Assembly (NCBI RefSeq): GCF_001514215.1
Contig: NZ_KQ948867.1
Coordinates: 5,291 to 69,290, forward strand
Direction: 5' to 3'
Origin: Streptomyces bungoensis
GTDB taxonomy: Bacteria; Actinomycetota; Actinomycetes; Streptomycetales; Streptomycetaceae
DNA length: 64,000 nt
Shown: in pieces, positions 24,166-31,674 of the stretch
How the letters are laid out: every line of letters starts with the position of its first letter
Position numbering within the stretch: position 1 is the first letter of the stretch
The notes under the pieces: generated by a model
What the model saw: only the letters and a program-made list of their open reading frames with translations
Database searches by the model: none
Told to the model about the DNA's origin: nothing
Made by a program: the position numbers and the translations under genes

Positions 24166-24965
24166 GCGGCTTCCCGTGGGACGCGTTCGCCCTCAACCTG
24201 GCCTGGGCCGCCGCCGCGGCCCTCGCGGTCATGCTGGCGACCTTCGCCGTCGCCGTGCGCGCGGGCGTGCACCGGATCGTGGACGTCGCCTGGGGCATCG
24301 GCTTCACCGCCGTGGCCGCCGTGACCTTCGCGGCCTCCGCCGGGCACGGGGACCCGCTGCGGCGGGTCCTGGTCACGGCGCTGACCTCGGTGTGGGGGCT
24401 GCGGCTCGCCGCGCACATCGCCCGCCGGGGCCGGGGCCACGGCGAGGACCCGCGCTACGAGGCGATGCTGGCCAAGGCGCCCGGCAACCGGAACGCGTAC
24501 GCGCTGCGCATGGTCTACCTGCTCCAGGGCGCCCTGGTGTGGCTGGTGTCCCTGCCCGTCCAGGCGGCGCAGTACGTACCCGGCCCGCCGTCCTTCCTCA
24601 CCTGGGCTGGCACCGCGCTGTGGGCGGCCGGTCTCGGCTTCGAGGCGGTCGGGGACGCCCAGCTCGCCCGGTTCAGGGCCGATCCGGCCAACCGGGGAAG
24701 GATCATGGACCGGGGTCTGTGGGCCTGGACCCGGCACCCGAACTACTTCGGGGACTTCTGCGTCTGGTGGGGCCTGTACCTCCTGGCCTGCGGCTCGCCC
24801 GCCGCGGCGGCCGTGTCCCTGGTGTCCCCGGTGGTGATGACCCTGCTGCTGACGCGCGGCAGCGGAAAACGGCTGCTGGAACGCCACATGGCCGGCCGGC
24901 CCGGCTACGCCGCCTACCAGGCCCGCACCAGCGGCTTCCTCCCGCGCCCGCCGAGGCGGCCGTGA
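24162..24965 (+). CDS. DUF1295 membrane protein (steroid-reductase-like fold)
   Basis: The 267-residue protein starts with GTG overlapping the previous stop (GTGA). It has about six membrane helices. Near the C-terminus it carries LWAWTRHPNYFGDFCVWWGL, the conserved nucleotide- and lipid-binding stretch of DUF1295 and of isoprenylcysteine methyltransferase or 5-alpha-reductase relatives, followed by a basic RPGYAAYQARTSGFLP. DUF1295 genes are frequent partners of CFA-like operons. A reductase acting on the modified acyl chain is the likely role. Confidence 0.87.
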   Translation: MSGFPWDAFALNLAWAAAAALAVMLATFAVAVRAGVHRIVDVAWGIGFTAVAAVTFAASAGHGDPLRRVLVTALTSVWGLRLAAHIARRGRGHGEDPRYEAMLAKAPGNRNAYALRMVYLLQGALVWLVSLPVQAAQYVPGPPSFLTWAGTALWAAGLGFEAVGDAQLARFRADPANRGRIMDRGLWAWTRHPNYFGDFCVWWGLYLLACGSPAAAAVSLVSPVVMTLLLTRGSGKRLLERHMAGRPGYAAYQARTSGFLPRPPRRP

Positions 24966-25663
24966 CCGGCCCCGGCGCCCCGCCGGGGGGAGGCGCGCTC
25001 GTACCGCTGGTGCTCCCGCGGCGCCCCCGTGCCGCCGTGCTGGTGCTGCACGGCGGCCGGGCGGACGGCACCGGCCCCGCCCGCTCCTGGCACCTGGCGG
25101 CCCTGCGGATGCGGCCCTTCCACCGGGCGATCAGTGCCGGGCTGCCGCACGAGGACGTCCTGCTCGCCCGGGTGCGCTACCGCCTGCGCGGCTGGAACGG
25201 CGTCCGCGCCGACCCCGTGCGGGACACCCTGGAGGCGCTGCGCCGCCTCGCCGAACTGGCCGGCCCCGTGCCCACGGTGCTGGTCGGCCACTCCATGGGC
25301 GGCAGGGCCGCGCTGCACGCCGCGGGACATCCGCAGGTGCGTGCGGTGGTGGCCCTGGCACCCTGGTGGCCGGCGGGCGAACCGGTCCGGCAGGTGGCGG
25401 GCCGTCACCTCGTCGTCCTGCACGGGGAACGGGACCGGATCACGTCGCCCGCCGAGTCGGCGGCCTGTGTCCGCCGGGCGCGCGGCACGGCGGCCAGGGC
25501 GGCGATGGCGCTCGTCGGCGACGGCGACCACGCGATGCTGCGCCGCTCCCGCTTCTGGCACGCCACCACCGCCGCGGCCGTCGCCCACCTCCTCGACCCC
25601 GCGGGCCGCCCGGACCCCCTGCCGGCGCAGTGCTACGGCGCCGGCACCGTCCCGGTGCTGTGA
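24962..25663 (+). CDS. Alpha/beta hydrolase
   Basis: The 233-residue protein starts with GTG overlapping the previous stop (GTGA). The fold is indicated by AVLVLHGGRADG (oxyanion strand), the nucleophile elbow VLVGHSMGGRAALHA with Ser, HLVVLHGERDRITSP with the probable acid, and VGDGDHAML with the probable His. It closes the lipid operon and may release or edit acyl chains. Its last 31 bases overlap the 3' end of the convergent BrkB-type gene. Confidence 0.82.
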   Translation: MTGPGAPPGGGALVPLVLPRRPRAAVLVLHGGRADGTGPARSWHLAALRMRPFHRAISAGLPHEDVLLARVRYRLRGWNGVRADPVRDTLEALRRLAELAGPVPTVLVGHSMGGRAALHAAGHPQVRAVVALAPWWPAGEPVRQVAGRHLVVLHGERDRITSPAESAACVRRARGTAARAAMALVGDGDHAMLRRSRFWHATTAAAVAHLLDPAGRPDPLPAQCYGAGTVPVL

Positions 25664-26547
25664 CGCACGGCGGTGCCCTTGCCTAGCTCCGCCGTGAACT
25701 GGGCGCCGGTCAGCAGGGCCAGGTTGGACAGCCACAGCCAGATGAGGAAGACCACGACGCCGGCGAGGGAGCCGTAGAGCCTGCTGTACGTGCTCAGGGT
25801 GGAGGCGTACACGGCGAACCCCGCGGAGACGACGAGCCACAGCACGGCGGCCAGGGCACCGCCGGGCAGGGTGTGCCCGCGGCGGCGGGCGACGGGCGGA
25901 CCGGTGTGGAAGACGACCACGACGAGCAGCACCACCAGGCACAGCAGCAGCGGCCAGCGCAGCACGCTCCACGCCCAGGCCGCGCCGGCGCCCAGCCCCA
26001 GCACCCGGCCGGCCGTCTCGGCCAGCGGGCCGGTGAGCAGCAGCGCCAGGGAGCCGGTCAGCAGCAGGGCGAGCAGCCCGAGGGCGGTGAGGGCGATGCG
26101 GGGGGCCCTGCGCCAGGGCGAGCGCCGGTCCTCCACCCGGTGCATGCGGTGCAGGGCGCGGCGGAAGACGGCGAGGTAGCTGGAGGCCGACCACAGCGCG
26201 CTGCCGGTGCCCACCACCAGCAGCGGCCAGGCGCTGCCGTCGGCGCCCAGCATGCGCGACAGGGCGGCGTGCAGGTCCCCGGCCGACTCGGCGGGCGCGT
26301 ACGCGGTGACGACGGTGACGAACTCCTTCGCCGTGTCCGGGCTGATCAGGCCGAACGCCAGCACGGTGACGAGCATGGCGGGCAGCACGGCCAGGATCGC
26401 GTAGTACGTCAGCGCCGCCGCGTAGTCCGAGATGTCGTCGTTCCACAGGGACACCGGGGTGCGCCGCAGCGCCAGCCACCACGCGGCGGGCGGCCGGGGG
26501 CGGACGGCGCGGCGGGCGGCGTCGTCGGGGTACGGGTCAGCGGACAT
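25633..26547 (-). CDS. YihY/BrkB-family inner membrane protein
   Basis: The 304-residue protein has six predicted membrane helices. The family motif DDISDYAAALTYYAILAVLP is near residue 37, and SRLYGSLAGVVVFLIWLWLS and GAQFTAEL are near the end. The family was once called ribonuclease BN by error; the function remains unclear and transport has been suggested. The start ATG overlaps the end of a 53-codon gene upstream by 11 bases, which implies coupled translation. The 3' end overlaps the convergent hydrolase gene by 31 bases. Confidence 0.87.
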   Translation of the reverse strand: MSADPYPDDAARRAVRPRPPAAWWLALRRTPVSLWNDDISDYAAALTYYAILAVLPAMLVTVLAFGLISPDTAKEFVTVVTAYAPAESAGDLHAALSRMLGADGSAWPLLVVGTGSALWSASSYLAVFRRALHRMHRVEDRRSPWRRAPRIALTALGLLALLLTGSLALLLTGPLAETAGRVLGLGAGAAWAWSVLRWPLLLCLVVLLVVVVFHTGPPVARRRGHTLPGGALAAVLWLVVSAGFAVYASTLSTYSRLYGSLAGVVVFLIWLWLSNLALLTGAQFTAELGKGTAVRHSTGTVPAP

Positions 26548-26698
26548 GCGGCGTCCGGTGCGAGGTGGCGCTGAGGCGCAGGCGGGTGTGGACGGTGTAC
26601 GGCGCGGCCGACTCCTCCGCCTCGGCGACCACGACGGAGGGTGGCCACCGGCCGGTGCCGAGGGCCGACCGGTTGACGACGGTACGAGGCCGCAGCAT
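26537..26698 (-). CDS. Small 53-residue protein coupled to the BrkB-type gene
   Basis: The frame begins ATG CTG CGG CCT and encodes MLRPRTVVNRSALGTGRW, then WPPSVVVAEAEESAAPYTVH and a basic end. About 93 percent of its codons end in G or C, matching real genes nearby, and GGAAGGGAAGG precedes the ATG. The stop lies inside the first codons of the BrkB gene (11-base overlap), the usual sign of translational coupling. There is no signal peptide or membrane helix. I do not recognise it. Confidence 0.6.
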   Translation of the reverse strand: MLRPRTVVNRSALGTGRWPPSVVVAEAEESAAPYTVHTRLRLSATSHRTPHVR

Positions 26699-26869
26699 CA
26701 CACCTTCCCTTCCGTGACGCCGCCGAGGGCGGGAGCACCGGACCGTACCGTCTCCGGGTCCGGCGCCGGCGGCTGCCGGACCACCCGGGAGGCGTTTTCA
26801 CCCGCGGCCGCGGCGAACGGCGCAGCCGCGGCTGTGACGCGGATTCCCGTAAAAAGCCCGCCGGAACGC

Positions 26870-26906
26870 CGACGGGGGCCGGGACCGTACGGCCCGGCCC
26901 CCGTCG
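26870..26906 (-). terminator. Perfect 14-bp hairpin terminator of the fasciclin gene
   Basis: The arms CGACGGGGGCCGGG and CCCGGCCCCCGTCG enclose nine bases and begin 10 bp past the stop codon. Between this hairpin and the small gene at 26698 I see no further gene. Confidence 0.8.
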
Positions 26907-26915
26907 GGGGCGTCG

Positions 26916-27581
26916 TCAGGAGGACGGCGGCATCAGCACCGTGTCGATGATGTAGACGTTGGCGTTGGCGGTCTTGACGTTGCCGCAGACGACCTTGGCG
27001 GAGTCGTTCACGGTGTAGGACTCGCCCGAGCCGGAGGTGGTCAGCTTCGACTTCTCCAGGGTGTCGAAGGAGCCGTTCTCGAGGTCCTTCGGCGTGAGCT
27101 TCTTGCCGACGACGTGGTAGGTGAGGATCTTCGTCAGCTGGGCCTTGTCGTTCAGGACCTTGTCCAGGGTCGCCTTGGGGATCTTCTTGAAGGCGTCGTT
27201 GGTCGGCGCGAACACCGTGATGTTCTGGGCGTTGTTGAGGGTGTCGACCAGGCCGGCCTTCTTCACGGCGGCCACCAGGGTGGACAGGGCCGGGTTGTTG
27301 GAGGCGGCGGTGGCGACCGGGTCCTTGGCCATGCCGTCGAAGGAGCCGGCACCGGTCTTCGGCACCGCCGAGCAGGCGGCCCCGAAGGGCTGGTCCATGG
27401 CGGCGGCGGTGGTGCCGCCGCCACTCATGCCGTCGTCCGGGGTGGTGGCCGACGCCGACGCCTTCGAGGCGGAGTCGGACTTGCCGGAGTCGCTGCCGCT
27501 GTCGGAGCAGGCGCTGAGCGCGAGCGGCAGCACGGCGGCGGCGGCCACGATCACGGCGGTACGGCGGATACGAGTGTTCAT
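26916..27581 (-). CDS. Fasciclin (FAS1) domain lipoprotein, MPT70/MPT83-like
   Basis: The 222-residue protein has a lipoprotein signal (VLPLALSAC, Cys25), a Ser/Asp/Thr linker and one FAS1 domain with LVDTLNNAQNITVFAPTNDA, KILTYHVVGKKLTPKDLENG and NVYIIDTVLMPP. FAS1 proteins mediate adhesion. In mycobacteria the homologues MPT70 and MPT83 are the main targets of sigma factor SigK and its anti-sigma factor RskA. An rskA-like gene and a sigK remnant lie 3 kb upstream here, so ancestral SigK control is likely. It is 85 bp downstream of the molybdopterin oxidoreductase gene and probably co-transcribed. Confidence 0.9.
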   Translation of the reverse strand: MNTRIRRTAVIVAAAAVLPLALSACSDSGSDSGKSDSASKASASATTPDDGMSGGGTTAAAMDQPFGAACSAVPKTGAGSFDGMAKDPVATAASNNPALSTLVAAVKKAGLVDTLNNAQNITVFAPTNDAFKKIPKATLDKVLNDKAQLTKILTYHVVGKKLTPKDLENGSFDTLEKSKLTTSGSGESYTVNDSAKVVCGNVKTANANVYIIDTVLMPPSS

Positions 27582-27666
27582 GGTGTTTCTCCTGATGGTG
27601 TTCGCAGGCTGAGCTGCCGGTCGGTAGGGGAAATCGGTAGGTGGGGGGAAGGGGCGGTCCGGTGGG

Positions 27667-29289
27667 TCACTCGACGGTGACCACGACGGAGTGCCGTCCA
27701 CTGGCCCCGTCGGGGACGGTCCGGGTGCGTCTGTCGGTCTGCACCCGGCCGGTGCGGTCGGTGGCGCGCACGGTGAGCGTGTGGCCGCCCTTGGCGGCCT
27801 GCCAGGGGAAGGACCACTGGCGCCAGGTGTCCCGGCTGTCCTCGGGGGCCAGCCGGGCCTCCTGCCAGGGCCCGTCGTCGACCCGGACCTCGACCTTGTC
27901 GATGCCGCGGTGCTGGGCCCAGGCGACGCCGGCGACCATCACCGTGCCCGCCTTCGGCCGGGCGAACGGCTTCGGGGTGTCGATCCGGGACTGGGTCTTG
28001 ATCGGTGCCTCGCGGGCCCAGCCGCGCTTGACCCAGTAGGGGTCGTAGGCGTCGAAGGTGGTCAGCTCCAGGTCCGTGATCCACTTGCAGGCGGAGACGT
28101 ACCCGTAGAGGCCGGGGACGACCATCCGGACCGGGAAGCCGTGGTCGAACGGCAGCGGCTCCCCGTTCATGCCGACGGCGAGCAGCGCGTCGCGGCCGTC
28201 CATCACGTCCTCGACCGGGGTGCCGATCGTCATGCCGTCCACCGAGCGGGCCACCAGCTGGTCGGCCCGGCCGCCCCGCGACGGCGGCTTCACCCCGCAC
28301 TCGGCCAGCAGGGGGGCCAGCCGGGCCCCGACCCAGCGGGCCGTGCCCACGTAGGGGCCGCCGACCTCGTTGGAGACGCAGGTGAGGGTGATGTCGCGTT
28401 CGACCAGTTCGCGGCGCAGGAGGTCGTCGAAGGAGAGCACGACCGGCCGGGACACGCCCGTGCCGTGGATCCGCAGCCGCCACGCCGCCGCGTCCACCTT
28501 CGGCACCACGAGGGCGGTGTCGACGCGGTAGAAGTCGGCGTTCGGGGTGAGGAAGGGACTGGCGCCGGGGATCCGCAGTCCGGCACCCCGGGGGACGGCG
28601 GCGGCGGGCGAGCCGGGCGCCGGCAGCACCAGCCGGTCGCGGGAGGCGACCGCGCTGCCGCCGCTCGCACCGTTCAGGGCCCGGCCCACCGCCCCGGCCC
28701 CCGCGGAGGCGACGGCGGCGGCCGTGGCCGCGATCACGAACCCGCGCCGGTCCCAGTCCTGTTCGGGACCCGCGCCCGAGCCGGACGCACGGTCCGCCGG
28801 ACCGGAGCCGGCCGGTTCGCGCCGGGCGAGCCTGCCCGCCAGGACGTGGAGGAGAACCGCTCCGGCGCCCGCGCCCACGAGCGACGGCAGCGCGTCGGAC
28901 AGGCCGCGCGAGTCGGGCCGGGTGGTCGCCGCGAGCGCGCCGACCGCACCGAACAGCACGACGCCCGCCGCTCCCGCCCGCCGGAATCGCAGCGCGGCGA
29001 TTCCCAGGGCGAGTGCGAAAAGCGCCAGCACCGCGAGAATTCCGAGTTGCAGCACGAGTTTGTCGTCGGTGCCGAAATTCCTGACCGCCCAGTCCTTCAC
29101 GGCGGCGGGCGTGCGGTCGATCGCCGCCCCTCCCACCGCGACGACGGGACCCGCCTGCGGGCGGACCGCCGCCGAGACCAGCTCGGCCACGGCGAGCGCG
29201 GCGAAGCCGGCCAGGGCACCCGCGAGCGCGCCCGCCACGAGGCGGAGCGCCCCCGAGGGCTTGCGCGGTTTCTTCTCGTCGTCGGTCAC
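27667..29289 (-). CDS. Membrane-anchored molybdopterin-dependent oxidoreductase (sulfite-oxidase fold)
   Basis: The 540-residue protein has about five hydrophobic helices in residues 13-205, then a sulfite-oxidase-type Moco domain. The Moco-binding Cys is probably Cys304 in ITLTCVSNEVGG, and VPGLYGYVSACKWITDLELT and DPYWVKRGWA follow. A Mo-co dimerisation domain ends the protein. Substrate is unknown; sulfoxides or sulfite are family precedents. The GTG at 29289 lies only 6 bp after a SigK-type -10 box, so the mRNA is probably leaderless. This gene and the fasciclin gene form the likely target operon of the lost SigK. Confidence 0.88.
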   Translation of the reverse strand: MTDDEKKPRKPSGALRLVAGALAGALAGFAALAVAELVSAAVRPQAGPVVAVGGAAIDRTPAAVKDWAVRNFGTDDKLVLQLGILAVLALFALALGIAALRFRRAGAAGVVLFGAVGALAATTRPDSRGLSDALPSLVGAGAGAVLLHVLAGRLARREPAGSGPADRASGSGAGPEQDWDRRGFVIAATAAAVASAGAGAVGRALNGASGGSAVASRDRLVLPAPGSPAAAVPRGAGLRIPGASPFLTPNADFYRVDTALVVPKVDAAAWRLRIHGTGVSRPVVLSFDDLLRRELVERDITLTCVSNEVGGPYVGTARWVGARLAPLLAECGVKPPSRGGRADQLVARSVDGMTIGTPVEDVMDGRDALLAVGMNGEPLPFDHGFPVRMVVPGLYGYVSACKWITDLELTTFDAYDPYWVKRGWAREAPIKTQSRIDTPKPFARPKAGTVMVAGVAWAQHRGIDKVEVRVDDGPWQEARLAPEDSRDTWRQWSFPWQAAKGGHTLTVRATDRTGRVQTDRRTRTVPDGASGRHSVVVTVE

Positions 29290-29295
29290 GTGGGG

Positions 29296-29324
29296 AATCC
29301 GGCTCCGGAGGGGCGCCGGATTGG
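29296..29324 (-). promoter_or_regulatory. SigK-type promoter of the molybdopterin oxidoreductase operon
   Basis: On the minus strand: CCAATCC, 15 bp, CCGGATT. Mycobacterial SigK promoters are reported as about CCATCC and CCGAATC. The same boxes with the same spacing occur at 30898-30926 and, with two changes in the -10, divergently at 29359-29387. Confidence 0.6.
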
Positions 29325-29358
29325 TCGTCCCCCCGATCGGGTGAATCTTTTTTCCGCA

Positions 29359-29387
29359 CCAATCCGCCCGCGGAGCGGCTACGGATG
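29359..29387 (+). promoter_or_regulatory. Divergent SigK-type promoter
   Basis: On the plus strand: CCAATCC, 15 bp, ACGGATG. It points to the Asp23-like genes starting at 29423. Its -35 is 34 bp from the -35 of the divergent copy. Confidence 0.5.
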
Positions 29388-29422
29388 AAAAGGAAAAAGG
29401 AAGAACGGAGAAGGCGAGGGAA

Positions 29423-29637
29423 GTGGCGGGCTCCCGCGGACCGACCGCACCACCGGACGTCGCAGGCGCCGGGGAGGGCACCTCGGCGCCGCCCTGCCGG
29501 ACCTGGCGGGGCGGCTACGGCAACGGGTGCGGGAGACCGCCGACCGCGAACCGGGCACGGTCCTCGCGGCCGGGGACATCCGCGTCACCGGCCTCGTCGA
29601 CACCCCGGCCGACGATCAGCAAGGGCGAACCGCATGA
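29423..29637 (+). pseudogene. Small gene of an Asp23-type set, probably frameshifted
   Basis: A GTG at 29423 follows GGCGAGGGA and opens a frame, but the plausible downstream protein (LPDLAGRLRQRVRETADREP, then LAAGDIRVTGLVDTPADD) lies in another frame that has no start codon and ends with TGA at 29635-29637. A one-base loss near 29475 would join them. The ATG of the next gene overlaps this stop. Streptomyces often keep short genes of this sort beside Asp23/Gls24 genes. If the shift is a sequencing error, the product would be about 70 residues. Confidence 0.35.
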
Positions 29638-29980
29638 CCGTGCGCCTCGCGCATCACACGCTCGTGGAGGACGCGGGCAGGGGCGTGGAGAGCGTGCCGG
29701 GCGTCGCCTTCCCCAAGCCGGGCCTGGCCGGCCGGCTCCGCCCGGCATGGTCCGGGCCCGGGCCCGGCGCCGGAGCCCGCCGACCGCCGGAGTCCGCCTG
29801 ACGCCGGGAGCCGGCGACGGCGCCGTCCGGCACGTCGACGTCCAGGTGGTGGCGTCGCGCCGGACCCGGACCGTCGACGTGGCCCGCGCCGTCCGCACCG
29901 CCGTCCGGGGGCACCTGGCCGCGCTGTTTCCCGGCCGCCCCGGGGCACGGGTGACGGTGACGGTGACCGGCCTGCTCTGA
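29634..29980 (+). pseudogene. Asp23/Gls24-family envelope stress protein, frameshifted
   Basis: The ATG at 29634 opens 55 codons (LVEDAGRGVESVPGVAFPKP) ending at 29801. The C-terminal half of the domain (VRHVDVQVVASRRTRTVDVA then RPGARVTVTVTGLL) continues in the next frame to 29980. The two halves together match the layout of Streptomyces Asp23/Gls24 proteins: a PGV element, a Pro/Gly linker and a beta-alpha-beta domain ending VTVTVTG. The break falls in the G/C-rich run 29750-29790 and needs one base restored. Either a true pseudogene or a sequence error. Confidence 0.5.
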
Positions 29981-30009
29981 ACGTGCCGCCGGGTGCCGCG
30001 CGGCAGTTC

Positions 30010-30780
30010 TCACACGGGCAGGCCCAGGAGGGCCACCGGCGCGGAGGTCGGCGCCGAGGAGCCGCCCGCCGGCTCCACGGTGACCCCGACGCCCGAGGCG
30101 CCGTCGACACCGCCGCGCAGCAGCACGGCCTGGTCGGTGCGGGCGGGGTCCATGAGCCCGGCCGGCCGCATGGTGCCGTCGTGGTCGAACCACAGCTGGT
30201 AGACCTTCCCGGCCGCGGGCCGGGCCATCCCGGTGGCGGCGAACACGGCCTCGTCCCGTCCCCGCGAGACGACGACCGTGCCGGTGGCGCCGCCGCCCAG
30301 GGCGGCGGTCCGGGCCCGCGCGTCCGGCGCGGCCAGCACGGCGGCGACCTCGTCCGCCCCCTGCCGCGCGCCGCTCGCCCGGTGCAGGGCGTCCTCGGCG
30401 CGCTGGTGCTGCCACACCGTCGTACCGCCGAGCGCGGCGGCCGCCGCGAGACAGGCGGCGAGCGCCCACCGGGACAGCGGCCGGGCCCGCCGTCCGGCCC
30501 GGCCCGCGCGCACCGCCGTCCCCACGCCGGGCGGCTCCTGCCGGACGCAGGGGATACGGCGCAGGACCTGCTCGCGCAGGGCCGCCGGAGGCGTCACCGT
30601 GGCTGTGAGTCCCAGCCGGGCCACGGCGGCGGACAACTCGGCGGTCTCCCGCGCGCACGGCTCGCAGCCCGCCAAGTGACGCTCGAACGCGGCGTGCTCG
30701 TCGTCGGGCAGGGCGTGCAGGGCGTAGGCGCCCGTCATCCGGTGCAGGTCGGCGGTCCTGCGGTCGGCGGTCCTGTTCAC
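30010..30780 (-). CDS. rskA: RskA-type anti-sigma factor (orphan)
   Basis: The 256-residue protein has an N-terminal zinc-binding anti-sigma domain (ALHALPDDEHAAFERHLAGC, with His35, Cys39, Cys42), one membrane helix (WALAACLAAAAALGGTTVW, about 105-123) and an outer RskA domain with GKVYQLWFDHDGTMRPAGLM. It belongs to the regulators of SigK and is normally cleaved in steps to release the sigma factor. Its GTG start overlaps the TGA of the upstream frame by 4 bases (GTGA). That upstream gene is only a 36-codon remnant of sigK, so this anti-sigma factor has no local partner. The reading frame itself is intact. Confidence 0.87.
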   Translation of the reverse strand: MNRTADRRTADLHRMTGAYALHALPDDEHAAFERHLAGCEPCARETAELSAAVARLGLTATVTPPAALREQVLRRIPCVRQEPPGVGTAVRAGRAGRRARPLSRWALAACLAAAAALGGTTVWQHQRAEDALHRASGARQGADEVAAVLAAPDARARTAALGGGATGTVVVSRGRDEAVFAATGMARPAAGKVYQLWFDHDGTMRPAGLMDPARTDQAVLLRGGVDGASGVGVTVEPAGGSSAPTSAPVALLGLPV

Positions 30781-30887
30781 GCGGTCACCCCCGGTCGGTC
30801 ACGCAGGCGGACCAGACCGCGGCGGCGCGCGGCCCGCCGTACCTCCGGCACGGCTTCTCTCACAGGGGGCCTCCGAGGTCGCGACAT
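30777..30887 (-). pseudogene. Remnant of an ECF sigma factor gene (sigK-like), internally deleted
   Basis: A 36-codon frame runs from ATG at 30887 to a TGA that overlaps the rskA start. The last 14 residues, RGLVRLRDRPGVTA, closely match the C-terminus usual for actinobacterial SigK proteins (a segment like DGLIRLRDCLGVTA). The sigK-type promoter and the start codon are preserved, but sigma regions 2 and nearly all of 4 are missing. The simplest explanation is an in-frame internal deletion of about 450 bp. The leftover frame could still serve to couple translation of rskA. Confidence 0.6.
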
Positions 30888-30897
30888 CTCCGGACGT

Positions 30898-30926
30898 AAT
30901 CCGGTCCCGGCCGGGCGGCGGATTGG
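30898..30926 (-). promoter_or_regulatory. SigK-type promoter before the sigK remnant and rskA
   Basis: On the minus strand: CCAATCC, 15 bp, CCGGATT, identical in both boxes and spacing to the promoter at 29296-29324. The ATG of the remnant is 10 bp past the -10. It would have been the autoregulatory promoter of sigK-rskA. Confidence 0.6.
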
Positions 30927-31037
30927 TCGGAACGGCGAGAGAACCGAACGCGCGGCCGCCGCCTGCCGCCGGACGCGTAACGCGGGAGCACCCCCACCGC
31001 GTGTAAGAGGTGACGTCCGACCACGAAAGGACCCACG

Positions 31038-31626
31038 GTGAGGGAAGCACCCGCGGAGGGCTCGGCCGGCGGGTCCGACCCGGTGCTGTCGACGGACCGG
31101 CTGACCTCCATCGCGCGCAGCCCGCTGTGGAAGGAGGCGATCGCCGCGCTGCCGGCTCCCGAAGGTGCCCCCACCGGCCCGGCGCAGGCGCCCGCGAGCC
31201 ACCTGACCGGCGTGCTGAGGTCACACCTGCCGCCCGGCGGCACCGTTTCGGATCTGAACGCGGGCGACGGCCTGGTCCAGCTGGTGTACGACGACGGCCA
31301 CGGCAGGAAACATGCTGGAGGTCGACGTGCGGCGCCACGCGGCCGCCTCTCTGGCCGGGCACATGGGCTGCGCCGGCGTCTCCGGCGACTGCGAGTCCAC
31401 TCCCCTGGCCGACGGAACCATGGTCAAAAAGGTCGAGGGCCCCTCGGAGAAGGGCGGTCCGGCCACGGTGTGGCAGGTCGACACCCTGCGTCCGGACGGC
31501 CGCCGGGTGGTGGTCCGGGAGATCAACTCCTACGCCGAAAGCACCCCCGTGACGCGCCCGCGCCCGGCGCTGGCCATGGACCTGCTGCTGACCATCGCGC
31601 TCGACGGGCGGTTCTTCACCGGCTGA
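31038..31626 (+). pseudogene. Hypothetical protein interrupted by a single frameshift
   Basis: A GTG at 31038 with AAAGGA upstream opens a frame (LTSIARSPLWKEAIAALPAP, then LVQLVYDDGHG). The protein continues in the next frame from the ATG at 31312 (MLEVDVRRHAAASLAGHMGC, then a C-terminus RPALAMDLLLTIALDGRFFT). Removing one A from the AAA run at 31308-31310 joins them as DDGHGRNMLEVDV in a protein of about 195 residues. There is no signal peptide or membrane helix. I do not know the family. The convergent hairpin at 31632-31674 ends it. Confidence 0.6.
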
Positions 31627-31631
31627 GCCGG

Positions 31632-31674
31632 CACGGGGCGGCGGGTCCTGCCCTCAGCCACCCGCCGCCCCGTG
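31632..31674. terminator. Bidirectional hairpin terminator
   Basis: The 15-bp arms CACGGGGCGGCGGGT and ACCCGCCGCCCCGTG pair perfectly. The hairpin includes the stop codon of the convergent MerR-like gene. Confidence 0.8.
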
